In this document: piece after piece, positions 33,678 through 42,602 of the stretch
Layout: the number at the start of each line of letters is the position of its first letter
Position numbering within the stretch: position 1 is the stretch's first letter
Source of the DNA: Pseudodesulfovibrio sp. zrk46
GTDB lineage: Bacteria; Desulfobacterota; Desulfovibrionia; Desulfovibrionales; Desulfovibrionaceae
DNA length: 64,000 nucleotides
Assembly (NCBI RefSeq): GCF_012516435.1
Contig: NZ_CP051216.1
Coordinates: forward strand, 1,242,001-1,306,000
Direction of reading: 5' to 3'
The notes under the pieces: model-generated
Database searches by the model: none
What the model saw: only the letters and a program-made list of their open reading frames with translations
What the model was told of the DNA's origin: nothing
Translations under genes and position numbers: made by a program

Positions 33678-33708
33678 CATCGCCGCGCAACGGCATCCTC
33701 TCCTGATT

Positions 33709-34617
33709 TTACTCGCCAAGTCCCATGGCTCGCAGGAAACCGGGATCTTCGGTCCAGCCGGAGCGCACCTTAACCCAGAGCTCGAGATGCACCTTGCAAC
33801 CGAGCAGCTCGGCAATCTCTTTACGGGCATCAGTACCGATCTTCTTGAGATTGGAGCCCTGCTTACCGATGATCATACCCTTGTGGTTCTTCTGGGCGGT
33901 GTAGATGACGGCGTTGACGATGGCCATGCCGGGGCGGGTCTTCTCGTCCCAGGACTCGATCTCGACGGCCGTGGTGTAGGGAAGCTCCTGACGCAGGGAA
34001 TAGAACAACTTCTCGCGGATGATCTCGGCGGCCATGAAGCGGACCGGCGCGGTAGAAATCTGATCCTCCGGGAACATGGGCGGCCCTTCGGGCAGGAAAT
34101 CCATGATGCGGGACAGGAGATGCTTGGTCTCCTTGCCACGCAGGGCGGAAACGGGGATGAACTCGGCTTCGGGCCACAGCTCGTTGAGACGGGACATGAG
34201 CGGCAGCATGGCCGGCTTGTCCTTGATGCGGTCGATCTTATTGACCGCCACAAGCACCGGACGACCGGCCTCGGCCACGGGCTTGACCAGCGGCTTGATC
34301 TCCTTTTCGAGGAGATGCGGCTTGGCTGCGTACAGCGCACCGTCCAGCATCACGACAACGGCATCGGAACTGGCAAGGGCGTTCCATGCCGACTCCAGCA
34401 GAAAACGGTTCATCTTGCCGCGCAACTGGTGAATACCGGGCGTGTCGAGAAACACCACCTGAGAATCGTCGGTGGTCAAAATACCACTGATGCGGTTGCG
34501 GGTGGTCTGCGGCCGGGGTGACACGATGGCCACCTTCTGCCCCAGATACTGGTTCATGAGTGTACTTTTACCCGCATTGGGAGGCCCGATCAGGGCCACG
34601 GTTCCGAATTTGTGCAT
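33709..34617 (-). CDS. era: GTPase Era
   Basis: A 302-residue GTPase essential for 16S rRNA maturation and 30S assembly. It has G1 GPPNAGKS, G3 DTPG and G4 NKID, and a C-terminal KH RNA-binding domain with [15 protein letters not shown]. The start is ATG at 34617 behind AAGGAA. Length is normal. It is convergent with the EF-hand gene. Confidence 0.96.
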   Translation of the reverse strand: MHKFGTVALIGPPNAGKSTLMNQYLGQKVAIVSPRPQTTRNRISGILTTDDSQVVFLDTPGIHQLRGKMNRFLLESAWNALASSDAVVVMLDGALYAAKPHLLEKEIKPLVKPVAEAGRPVLVAVNKIDRIKDKPAMLPLMSRLNELWPEAEFIPVSALRGKETKHLLSRIMDFLPEGPPMFPEDQISTAPVRFMAAEIIREKLFYSLRQELPYTTAVEIESWDEKTRPGMAIVNAVIYTAQKNHKGMIIGKQGSNLKKIGTDARKEIAELLGCKVHLELWVKVRSGWTEDPGFLRAMGLGE

Positions 34618-34803
34618 GGTGTTTCCTTGTGTGGGGCGGTTCCCCTCTTCTATTTCTATTCCGTCAGAATGTGGCCCAACGCCTAGCGGCGTTTTGCACA
34701 AAAGGCAACTGAGAGATGCCAAGAAATCTAAATTAATAATGACTAAAGCTCAAAATTCTGTCTACAGTTAAGCCTAGTGGAACCTCTATGCTCATGGTGA
34801 ATC

Positions 34804-37200
34804 ATGCGTAAGATACTTGCAGCACTGATACTTATTTTCTGTCTCGCAACGGTCACATCCGCTGTTGAAGACAAACGCGTGCTGTTCATAAGTTCATATC
34901 ATCCAGGATTCCCTACATTTTTTGACCAAGTATTAGGCCTCAAAAATGTCCTGGACGAACACGACGTACTCCTCGACGTGGAATTCATGGACACCAAACG
35001 GTTCTTCACCCAGCAGAACTACGCCAACTTTACCCGGCTGCTCAAACTCAAGCTGGAAAACTCCCCGCCGTATGATGCGCTGGTGGTGGCTGACGACAAT
35101 GCCCTGAACTACGCCATTCTGCATCGAAACGACATGTTCAGCGGTCTGCCTGTGGTCTTTCTGGGGATCAACAATGAACAGACCGGAAAGGTGGCTGCGC
35201 AGGATTTCGGCTGGACCGGGGTGCTCGAAGCGGTCTCCATGGAGCAGACAGTGGGCCTGATGCGCCACCTGCTGCCGGACATGCGGAACGTGGTGGTCAT
35301 CACCGACGCCACCACAACGGGCCAGAGCGACCTGAAATATTTCAAGTCACGCATGACCCTTCGCGGAGACAACAAGTATGAAATCATCGACCTCTCAAAA
35401 ATCAGTTGGAAGGAATTACCAGCCCTACTTCGCGCCATTCCCCGCTCCGACAGCATCCTCCTGCTGGCTCCATATCGGGACAAGGACGGGATAACCAAAA
35501 CGTTCCCCGAAGGACTGGCTGTCATCAGGGACAACGCCGTCAGTCCCATCTTCCATCTCTGGAAACACGGCATGGGTGACGGAATTCTGGGCGGCAAGAT
35601 CGTCTCATTCAAGGAACACGGCAGACTTGCCGGAGGCCTTGTCCTCAAGATTCTCGAAGGCGTGGCCCCGGCGTCACTCCCCATCATTCCCGGCAAGGAC
35701 GCCAACGTCGTCACCCTGGACTGGGATGAACTGGTCCGGTTCCAGATCCCCGAAGAGCGGCTGCCCAAAAACAGCGTCCTGCTGAACTACACGCCGTCAT
35801 TCGTCGAGAAAAACAGGACCGTCGTTCTGCAACTGGGCGGATTGATCCTGTTCCTCATCCTGGTCATCTCCTACCTGCTCAAGCTCAATCGCAGTCGAGT
35901 CCTGGCTGAAGCCAGCGCCCAAGATAACTGGGATCAATATCGCGCCTATATGGAGAGTTCTCCCGTGGGTATCATCGCCTTTGACAACAAAGGGGCCATA
36001 CTGGACACCAACAAAGCCATGAACGAGATGTCCGCCTATTCGCCCATGCAGTTGGAGAACATGTCTGTTCTGGATCTCTTGTCCGACAAAGACCGCCGCA
36101 TTGCGCAGAACGGACTGGATATCCTGATACGTGAGTCCAGCCGTAAAGAGAGCTATGAGATCGTGCGCGGGGACGGCAGGTCTGCCCTTGTCCGGTTCAG
36201 CGGCAACCGTCTGGAAAACGGCACCATGCTCGCCTTCTGTCAGGACATCACTGATGAAACCAAAACCCACTCCGATCAGAACAGGATCGAGAATCTTTTC
36301 CGTGGACTTCTTGAGCAATCGTGTAGCCTCTCATTTGTGACGAGCAAAGACGGCAGCATGCTCTTCGTCAACACGAAAGCCTGCGACACGCTGGGATACA
36401 GCCGCGCCGAGTTCATGGTACTCAAGCTGTGGAATCTCGACCCCACAACCAAGAGTGAAGAAGCCCGCGACGAGCGATGGACACGAGACACCGTGGAAAC
36501 CGAGACGTTTCTTCACCGCAAGGACGGCAGCCTATTGCCGGTACTCATGCGGACCAGCATGGTCTCCATTGGGCCGGACGAGGACGCCTTGCTCATCGCG
36601 GCACAGGATCTCACCGAACAATATGAAGAACTGCAATGCGAAAAGCGCTTGCAGGACTCCACCTATGCCTATGCGGACATTATCTCGACACTGGCCGAGC
36701 CGCGTCCATCCACTCAGGACGCCGCCAGAAAGGTCCACTACTGGGCCAAGAAGCTGACGAACAGTGAATTCAGCTATCTGGGAGCCATTGAATCACTGGA
36801 ACGGGGCATGCAGTTTCTGGAGCTCTCCGACTTTGGAGAGAAGTGCTCCATTGATGTTTCCGAGTTCGTGTTCAAAAAGCAGGACGGCAAGTTCCCGGCG
36901 CTGTGGGGGGAAAGTCTCAATACGGGCAAGCCGGTTTTGACCAACGAGGCGAACGCCCATCCGGCGGCCAGAGGATTGCCCGAAGGGCACGTCCACATCG
37001 CGCGGTTCCTTTCCGTGCCATGCATGTATGAAGGGGAAATTCTCGGCCAGATCGGTCTGGCCAATGCCGACCATGATTACACCGCGGATGACCAGCTAAT
37101 CGTCGAAAACCTTGCCAGTCTCTATGCTCTCGCCATCTATCAGGATCGTATGGAGAAGGACCTGGAGCAGGCCAGACAGGAACGTCTGAAGAAGGCTTAG
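34804..37200 (+). CDS. Membrane sensor: ABC-sugar-binding-like domain + two PAS + GAF, no output domain
   Basis: A 798-residue protein. Order: signal/anchor helix (1-20), a periplasmic ABC_sub_bind-like sensor (about 25-325, beginning RVLFISSYHPGFPTF), one membrane helix (about 340-360, QLGGLILFLILVISYLLKL), a PAS domain (about 380-490), a second PAS (about 500-610) and a GAF domain (about 640-785). It then ends after a short coiled coil (MEKDLEQARQERLKKA). No kinase, GGDEF, EAL or HD output is present. It overlaps the DUF1992 gene tail-to-tail by four bases. It may signal by protein contact or be a shortened kinase or cyclase. Confidence 0.8.
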   Translation: MRKILAALILIFCLATVTSAVEDKRVLFISSYHPGFPTFFDQVLGLKNVLDEHDVLLDVEFMDTKRFFTQQNYANFTRLLKLKLENSPPYDALVVADDNALNYAILHRNDMFSGLPVVFLGINNEQTGKVAAQDFGWTGVLEAVSMEQTVGLMRHLLPDMRNVVVITDATTTGQSDLKYFKSRMTLRGDNKYEIIDLSKISWKELPALLRAIPRSDSILLLAPYRDKDGITKTFPEGLAVIRDNAVSPIFHLWKHGMGDGILGGKIVSFKEHGRLAGGLVLKILEGVAPASLPIIPGKDANVVTLDWDELVRFQIPEERLPKNSVLLNYTPSFVEKNRTVVLQLGGLILFLILVISYLLKLNRSRVLAEASAQDNWDQYRAYMESSPVGIIAFDNKGAILDTNKAMNEMSAYSPMQLENMSVLDLLSDKDRRIAQNGLDILIRESSRKESYEIVRGDGRSALVRFSGNRLENGTMLAFCQDITDETKTHSDQNRIENLFRGLLEQSCSLSFVTSKDGSMLFVNTKACDTLGYSRAEFMVLKLWNLDPTTKSEEARDERWTRDTVETETFLHRKDGSLLPVLMRTSMVSIGPDEDALLIAAQDLTEQYEELQCEKRLQDSTYAYADIISTLAEPRPSTQDAARKVHYWAKKLTNSEFSYLGAIESLERGMQFLELSDFGEKCSIDVSEFVFKKQDGKFPALWGESLNTGKPVLTNEANAHPAARGLPEGHVHIARFLSVPCMYEGEILGQIGLANADHDYTADDQLIVENLASLYALAIYQDRMEKDLEQARQERLKKA

Positions 37201-37616
37201 TCGTCAGACGCCGTCGAATCGTTCCCTTTGCCGAACCGCTTTTCCGCCAGTTGCACCTTTTCCACGATGCGACGGTAATAGTCGTCCGTGGCCTCCAGAT
37301 TCAGGGGCCGTCCGCGCTTCTCGTTCATCTTCATGATCATGACGTCCAGCTTCTGCATCTGGCGGTACCGTTCGCCCTCGTCTTCCATATGTTCCAACAG
37401 GTCGATGGTGCGGATGATCTCGCGCTCTTCCGCAATCTCGGCTGGCACGTATCCCGAATTCTTGAGCATGCGGTAGGCCATGCGCAGTTCGGCCGGCAGG
37501 TTGGCAGCCTCATCCGGCGGCAGGGGTTTGCCCTTGCCTTCCAGATTGTCGAACTTGCCCTCTTTCTGGGCGCGCTTGATGCGTTCTTCGGAGACTATTT
37601 GCGAAAAGAGTTGCAT
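37197..37616 (-). CDS. DUF1992 (DnaJ-C28-like) protein
   Basis: A 139-residue protein with the DUF1992 signature: the segment EERIKRAQKEGKFDNLEGKG followed by PLPPDE, then RMLKNSGYVPAEIAEE. The same domain occurs in eukaryotic DNAJC28; its bacterial role is unknown. It is soluble and charged, with no J-domain. Confidence 0.85.
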   Translation of the reverse strand: MQLFSQIVSEERIKRAQKEGKFDNLEGKGKPLPPDEAANLPAELRMAYRMLKNSGYVPAEIAEEREIIRTIDLLEHMEDEGERYRQMQKLDVMIMKMNEKRGRPLNLEATDDYYRRIVEKVQLAEKRFGKGNDSTASDD

Positions 37617-37704
37617 GAAAATGATGCTTCCACACGTCCTCCCGCTTGTAAAGGGACGAACCGCGCATTATCATGCTTCCATCAGACCATCACGGAGAGA
37701 CACT

Positions 37705-37998
37705 ATGCCCACCGATATCGCCATGGCCATTCTCAATGCCTACAAGCTCAAACGACAGCAGAATCCTGCCGCCGATCAGGCTACCCTGTTCAAGTACATC
37801 CTCTGGGATCGATTCAAGAACAACATGGTCACCGATGCCGAGATGGCCCAGATGGCAACCACTGCCAAGTCGCTCAGCGAACTCTCGCTCATGGTGCTCA
37901 AGAAGGAGAAGCCCACCATGTCCGAAGGGCTGCTAGAGAAGAGTGCGCGTGATGCCATCCGGCAATATTATGTGATGAACTTTCCTGACGGGGTGTAG
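37705..37998 (+). CDS. Small uncharacterised protein
   Basis: A 97-residue soluble, helical protein starting MPTDIAMAILNAYKLKRQQN. The start is ATG at 37705 with GGAGAG upstream; earlier in-frame codons are antisense to the DUF1992 gene. I do not recognise a family. Confidence 0.65.
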   Translation: MPTDIAMAILNAYKLKRQQNPAADQATLFKYILWDRFKNNMVTDAEMAQMATTAKSLSELSLMVLKKEKPTMSEGLLEKSARDAIRQYYVMNFPDGV

Positions 37999-38035
37999 AA
38001 ATCAGGAGTTGAGGTCGGCCTGCGGCCTCCTATTT

Positions 38036-38085
38036 GTCGGGTGATTTCGTCTCCGACGGCCAAGGACTCGCGCCCTTGGATCCCC
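38036..38085. repeat. Repeat family A, left copy of an inverted pair
   Basis: GTCGGGTGATTTCGTCTCCG, GGCCAAGG and CCCTTGGATCCCC, then ATGCGCCTAACGGCGCG. Its inverted partner is at 38167, across the terminator at 38122. Confidence 0.65.
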
Positions 38086-38121
38086 TTATGCGCCTAACGG
38101 CGCGAGTATAAGTAAATAAAA

Positions 38122-38151
38122 AAGCCCCGAAGCACAGATGCTTCGGGGCTT
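38122..38151. terminator. Bidirectional terminator between convergent genes
   Basis: AAGCCCCGAAGCA pairs perfectly with TGCTTCGGGGCTT around CAGA. An A-run precedes it, which serves the minus strand (TTTTTT), and TTAATTT follows on the plus strand. Confidence 0.85.
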
Positions 38152-38166
38152 AATTTATAATTAACT

Positions 38167-38236
38167 TTGCGGCGCCAGCCGCAGATGGGATTCCAAAGGC
38201 CCTCGGCCTTTGGCGGGTGCAGGGCAGCGCCCTGCT
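38167..38236. repeat. Repeat family A, uninterrupted copy with GGGTGCAGGGC arm
   Basis: TGCGGCGCCAGCCGCA, GATGGGATTCCAAAGG, CCTTTGGCGGGTGCAGGGC and AGCGCCCTGCT. It serves as the uninterrupted reference for the copy at 21223-21343. Confidence 0.7.
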
Positions 38237-38280
38237 AGTTCATTCTTCATCCCGCTCGCAGAGCGGTTCCACCCTGCTCT

Positions 38281-39444
38281 CTACTCAGTCTCAACGAACC
38301 GACTGAAATCATCCTTCAGCGTCTCCTTCAACGTAGCCAGACCGGCCTCGTCGGTGCGGGAGAAACAGAAGGCAAACACGGGGTACTCGGTGTAATCGAT
38401 CCGACGCAACTCAAGCACTTCGTTGAACATGCCGGTGAACCCATCGTAATCGAACGACTTGATGGCATCCCTGTCCATGCCCGACGGCACGTCGGCGATG
38501 ACCATGGCGTAGACGTCGCCCTCACGACCTTCGAGGATGGCATCCCAGTTGGGACGAAGCTCCTTGAAATAATGCTCGTATGGATTGATACCCCATGCGT
38601 GATGGGTAATGTCAGCCACGCACCAACCGGCGAAACGAAGCGGGTTGGCCTCGATGGGCACGATCTCTCCGGTCTGGGTGACGCGTACCTCGACGTGGGT
38701 CACGAAATTACGGAACTGACACTCGCGGCCCATCTTGCGGAGATAGTCGGTGAAGGGCACGAGCCAGTCTTCGATGATCTTGGTGGACGTGTAGTAGAGG
38801 CGGTCGGAAAGATCGTCCTCGGACACGAAATGATGATGCAAAATGTTGGTGACTACTGGGGAGCCTTCTTCGTCGTAGTAGACGTCGATGGCGTACTCCT
38901 CACCCTCAATACACTGCTCGAGGATGAACTCACCTGCGTTGACCACCTCTTCGGGATAGTCGGCGTTCAGGGCTTCGCGCTCGGCCTTGATGGTCTCCAC
39001 GACTGCGGGCCAGTCTTCCGGAGTATCCACCACATGCACGCCGAGACTGAAAAAGCCACGGGCTGGCTTGATCACGAACGGAGTGGGCATGTCGTCGATC
39101 TCAAGCTCGTCCAGCTCGTCAAAGGAAGCGCGAAAGAAGCGGTAGCCGGGATGCAACGGGGCCACGGTCTCGCGGTAGAGCGCCTTGTCCTTGCAGATGT
39201 CGATCTGGCGGGCGAGGTCTTCGTTGCAACCGCAGCGCAGGGCATGCTCAAGGGCGTTCTCGGAGTTGGCGAGCACGCGCTGGCCCATGCCAAGACGTGC
39301 ACTGAACTCGATCTGGTCGATGAATTCAAGCCCGGCGTCACCAGCCAGACGGCGGGCTTCCGGGGTGTCGAGGACAGCCTGTTCCAGTTCTTTGACGGAC
39401 TTCTTCAGGAAGTCGGAAACATAGGGTGCATCGAGAAGGAACAT
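38281..39444 (-). CDS. ATP-grasp domain protein
   Basis: A 387-residue ATP-grasp ligase-type protein. Recognisable parts are PFVIKPARGFFSLGV (nucleotide-binding loop Lys), the EFILEQCIEGEEYAIDVYYD block and IVPIEANPLRFAGW (metal-binding Glu/Asn). These enzymes join a carboxylate to an amine or thiol through acylphosphate; the substrate is not evident. Its ATG follows the stop of the NtrC-type regulator with no intervening base, so the two genes are tightly coupled. Confidence 0.85.
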   Translation of the reverse strand: MFLLDAPYVSDFLKKSVKELEQAVLDTPEARRLAGDAGLEFIDQIEFSARLGMGQRVLANSENALEHALRCGCNEDLARQIDICKDKALYRETVAPLHPGYRFFRASFDELDELEIDDMPTPFVIKPARGFFSLGVHVVDTPEDWPAVVETIKAEREALNADYPEEVVNAGEFILEQCIEGEEYAIDVYYDEEGSPVVTNILHHHFVSEDDLSDRLYYTSTKIIEDWLVPFTDYLRKMGRECQFRNFVTHVEVRVTQTGEIVPIEANPLRFAGWCVADITHHAWGINPYEHYFKELRPNWDAILEGREGDVYAMVIADVPSGMDRDAIKSFDYDGFTGMFNEVLELRRIDYTEYPVFAFCFSRTDEAGLATLKETLKDDFSRFVETE

Positions 39445-40824
39445 CTATTTTGCCTTACCTGCAAGCTCGTACTTCTTGAGCTTGTACTGGAGATTGGACT
39501 TGGACAGGCCGAGCATTTCGGCTGCCTTGACCTGCACGAACTCGGCACGGACCAGCGCACGCTTCACAAGGGCGCCTTCGATCTTGTCCATGGTCTCGGC
39601 AAGGTTGAGCTTGGAGGGCAGCAGGTCCACGGCGGACTTGAACTGGGCCTCTTCGTCCTTGATCTCGGGCGGCAGATCGTCGGCCTCGATGGTCTCGCCG
39701 CGTGACAGAACCGTACAACGCTCCACCACGTTTTCGAGCTGACGGACGTTGCCCGGCCACTCGTAGGCGGTGAGATAATCCATGGCTGCGCCGGAAAAAC
39801 CGGAGATCTCCACCTGATTTTCCTTGGTGTACTTCTCCAGGAAGTGGGCGGCCAGCAGCGGCACGTCCTCACGACGCTCGCGCAGGGGCGGCATGAAGAT
39901 GGAAACCACGTTGAGGCGGTAGAAGAGGTCCTCGCGGAACTCGCCCTTGCTCACGGCTTCCTGCAAATTCTTGTTGGTGGCGGCCACAATGCGGATATCC
40001 ACATCAAAGGTCTCGGTACCGCCCACGCGCTCCACCTGATGCTCCTGCAGCACGCGCAACAACTTCACCTGAAGCTCGGGGGTCAGCTCGCCGATCTCGT
40101 CGAGGAACAGGGTACCCTTGTTGGCCTGCTCAAACTTACCCTTGCGCATGGAGGTCGCGCCGGTGAAAGAGCCTTTCTCGTGACCGAACAGTTCGGATTC
40201 CAACACACCGGGGTTCAGCGCCATGCAGTTGACCGCGATGAACGGCTCGTCGCGACGGGGCGAGGAATTGTGGATGGCACGGGAGATAAGCTCCTTACCC
40301 GTACCGGATTCACCGAGGATCAGGACTGTGGACTTGGAAGGCGCGGCGCGGTCCACCATGTCCAGGACCTGCTGCATACCCTTGCCGCGGGCAATGATGG
40401 AGCCCTTGGAGTAGCGGTCGCGGATTTCGCGCTTGAGACGAATGTTCTCCTGCTGGGTATTGGCGAACTGCTCTGCCTTGGAGATGGAGAGGAGCAGCTC
40501 CTCGTTGGCAAACGGCTTGGTGATGTAGTCAAACGCGCCGATGCGCATGGCCTCGACCGCGGCCTCGATGGAGCCGAAGGCGGTCATGATCAGCACCGGA
40601 ATATGCGGGTAATTCTTTTTGCAGTGCTCCAGCACGTCCTGCCCGGTGAGCTTGGGCATCTTCATGTCGGTCAGGATCAGATCCACCTCGGATTCCTCAA
40701 GGTAGGCCAGACCCATCTCTGGATCAGACAGAGTCGTGACGTTATAGCCCTCATCTTCCAGAATGGATTCGAGGATGAGCAGGTAGTTTTTTTCGTCGTC
40801 GAGGACGAGAATATTTGTGGGCAT
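39445..40824 (-). CDS. Sigma-54-dependent response regulator (NtrC family)
   Basis: A 459-residue regulator. The receiver domain (1-120) has DDE and LILTDMKMPK with the phospho-Asp. The AAA+ domain has Walker A GESGTGKE, the sigma-54 contact loop GAFTGA-like GSFTGA and Walker B LFLDEIGEL. A Fis-type HTH ends the protein (VQVKAAEMLGLSKSNLQYKLKK). The start is ATG at 40824 (MPTNILVLDDE); the frame is open far upstream but there it lies antisense to the folate gene. It activates sigma-54 promoters after phosphorylation. No kinase is adjacent; the ATP-grasp gene is its operon partner. Confidence 0.94.
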   Translation of the reverse strand: MPTNILVLDDEKNYLLILESILEDEGYNVTTLSDPEMGLAYLEESEVDLILTDMKMPKLTGQDVLEHCKKNYPHIPVLIMTAFGSIEAAVEAMRIGAFDYITKPFANEELLLSISKAEQFANTQQENIRLKREIRDRYSKGSIIARGKGMQQVLDMVDRAAPSKSTVLILGESGTGKELISRAIHNSSPRRDEPFIAVNCMALNPGVLESELFGHEKGSFTGATSMRKGKFEQANKGTLFLDEIGELTPELQVKLLRVLQEHQVERVGGTETFDVDIRIVAATNKNLQEAVSKGEFREDLFYRLNVVSIFMPPLRERREDVPLLAAHFLEKYTKENQVEISGFSGAAMDYLTAYEWPGNVRQLENVVERCTVLSRGETIEADDLPPEIKDEEAQFKSAVDLLPSKLNLAETMDKIEGALVKRALVRAEFVQVKAAEMLGLSKSNLQYKLKKYELAGKAK

Positions 40825-40980
40825 TCTTTCCAGCCTTGTAGTTTCTAATGTTGGCGGCGCCTTGACGCCGACGGGAAGGATACAACAAGACGGCCCGAAA
40901 CCCAAGCGGCATGTGGATGTATGCACATTCAACCCGCCTGGACGCTGGATTGTCGTGCAGCCCCGTGGTATATTCTGGCC

Positions 40981-41562
40981 ATGGTGGAAATCGACAAGAA
41001 AGAACTCCGTTCGCGGCTCATCGCAAAACGGGCCGGCCTGCCGGAGCACGACATACTGGAAAACAGTTCTCACGTAGTGGAGTTGATCCGCTCTCTGTAC
41101 GAGTGGAAAAACGCCCGGGAAGTGCTGATATACTGGCCTATCAAGGGTGAAGTGGACGTGCGCCCGCTCGTTACGGAACTGTGGCAGCGCGACGTCACCG
41201 TGCTCATGCCCCGGTGCCGCCCGGATGCCCGCGGCGAAATGGACATCGCCTGCGCCGCCTGCGAGGACGAGCTGACGCCCGGGCCCTTCTCCATCATGGA
41301 GCCGGACGCCGAGACCTGTCCGCCCGTGGACATCTGCTGTCCCGACCTCGCCATCATCCCTGGCGTGGGATTTGATCGGCGCGGTTATCGCCTCGGCTTT
41401 GGCGGCGGCTACTACGACCGCCTGCTGGCCACCGACGGCATGAAGAAGACCATCAAGATCGGCGTAGGCTACACCTTCCAGCTGGTCGAAGAACTCCCCA
41501 CTCAGCCATGGGACATGCCCGTGGACATCATCTGCACTCAAGAGGAACTATGGCGGCCATAG
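40981..41562 (+). CDS. 5-formyltetrahydrofolate cyclo-ligase
   Basis: A 193-residue enzyme that converts 5-formyl-THF to 5,10-methenyl-THF using ATP. The family ATP/folate motif GFDRRGYRLGFGGGYYDR is near residue 130. The start is taken at ATG 40981 (MVEIDKKELR); the ribosome-binding site is weak. It overlaps the next gene by 13 bases. Confidence 0.92.
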   Translation: MVEIDKKELRSRLIAKRAGLPEHDILENSSHVVELIRSLYEWKNAREVLIYWPIKGEVDVRPLVTELWQRDVTVLMPRCRPDARGEMDIACAACEDELTPGPFSIMEPDAETCPPVDICCPDLAIIPGVGFDRRGYRLGFGGGYYDRLLATDGMKKTIKIGVGYTFQLVEELPTQPWDMPVDIICTQEELWRP

Positions 41563-42317
41563 CGTTTTTTCCGTTCGAATTTATCTCCATCCCCAATGTG
41601 GGCATTGCCTTCACCTCTCGCCGCGGCGGCGTCTCCGAACCGCCCCACGACTCGGCCAACCTCTCCTTCGAGGTGGACGATGACGACACCAAGGTGGCCA
41701 AGAATCGTCGCATGATTCACGACCGGCTGGAACTCTCCGGCTGGTGCGAGTGCAAGCAGATTCACGGCGACATCATTCACTGCGACCCGGCCCCGTTCCA
41801 GCCCGAGGAGCACGCCACCCTCGAAGGCGACGGCCTAACCACGGCCACGCCCGGCGTCGGTCTGGTCATCAAGACCGCCGACTGTCAGCCGCTTCTGCTG
41901 GCCCACTCATCCGGCAAGTACATCGCCGCCCTGCACGTCGGCTGGCGCGGCAACAAGATCGATTTTCCCGGCACAGGTGTGCAGCGTTTCTGCGAAACCT
42001 ACGACCTCAAGCCCGAGGACATTCACGCGGTACGCGGCCCCAGTCTCGGCCCCACCAAGGCGGAGTTCGTCAATTTCGACACCGATTTCGGGCGCGGGTT
42101 CAAGCAGTATCACGATCCCGAAACGCACATGGTTAATCTCTGGCGCATGACCCGCGATCAGCTCATGGCTGCCGGATTGCCCGAGAGTCAGATTCATTCC
42201 ATCGATCTCTGCACCATGGGAATGGACGACACCTTCTTCTCCTACCGCAAGGCCTGTGCGGCCCCGGTGAAAGCGACAGGGCGTCAGGCTGGGATCATCT
42301 GGATAAAGCCTGAGTAA
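41550..42317 (+). CDS. pgeF: Purine nucleoside phosphorylase LACC1/PgeF family (YfiH)
   Basis: A 255-residue multicopper-oxidase-like fold protein once called polyphenol oxidase. It has the zinc-site pattern of the family: KQIHGD, TADCQPLL, LHVGWRGN and RGPSLGPTKAEF. Known members act on purine nucleosides (adenosine and inosine cleavage) or edit cell-wall precursors. The start is ATG at 41550 with AGAGGA. It is translationally coupled to the cyclo-ligase. Confidence 0.88.
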   Translation: MAAIAFFPFEFISIPNVGIAFTSRRGGVSEPPHDSANLSFEVDDDDTKVAKNRRMIHDRLELSGWCECKQIHGDIIHCDPAPFQPEEHATLEGDGLTTATPGVGLVIKTADCQPLLLAHSSGKYIAALHVGWRGNKIDFPGTGVQRFCETYDLKPEDIHAVRGPSLGPTKAEFVNFDTDFGRGFKQYHDPETHMVNLWRMTRDQLMAAGLPESQIHSIDLCTMGMDDTFFSYRKACAAPVKATGRQAGIIWIKPE

Positions 42318-42353
42318 GTTGAAATCAGAATGGGAAGCCGCCTTCGGCGGGAT

Positions 42354-42428
42354 TATCGGGTGATTTCGCCTCTGGCGGCCAAAGGGAAAGACCCTTTGGA
42401 ATCCCATTCTGCGGCTATCGCCGCAAAC
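42354..42428. repeat. Repeat family A copy after pgeF
   Basis: ATCGGGTGATTTCGCCTC, GGCGGCCAAAGGG, CCCTTTGGAATCCCATT and TGCGGCTATCGCCGCA. It contains both halves of the family in one unit. Confidence 0.65.
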
Positions 42429-42463
42429 TTCGACTAAATAGGCTTTTCTAGGCTCGGACACCC

Positions 42464-42554
42464 TCGAGCGAAGCGAGCGATAAAAAGTTTAGGAGGGTGT
42501 CGGGCTTCAGCCGTTAGCGAGTCTTCAAGCTTTACGGATGTAGACAGCAGCGAT
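42464..42554 (+). repeat. Dispersed repeat family B copy
   Basis: CGAGCGAAGCGAGCG, AAAAAGTTTAGGAGG and the 51-bp unit (42504-42554), in reverse orientation to 21059. The CTTAAGAACC palindrome is missing here. The remaining 48 bases to the next gene hold nothing recognisable. Confidence 0.65.
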
Positions 42555-42602
42555 AGACGCCCCACCGGCGAGGTGCTCGGCCGCAAGGCCGATTCCCTCC
42601 CA

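Noticed and set aside
40825-41541. N-terminal extension of the NtrC-type regulator
   Set aside because: It is antisense to the folate and pgeF genes; the receiver domain starts normally at the ATG at 40824.
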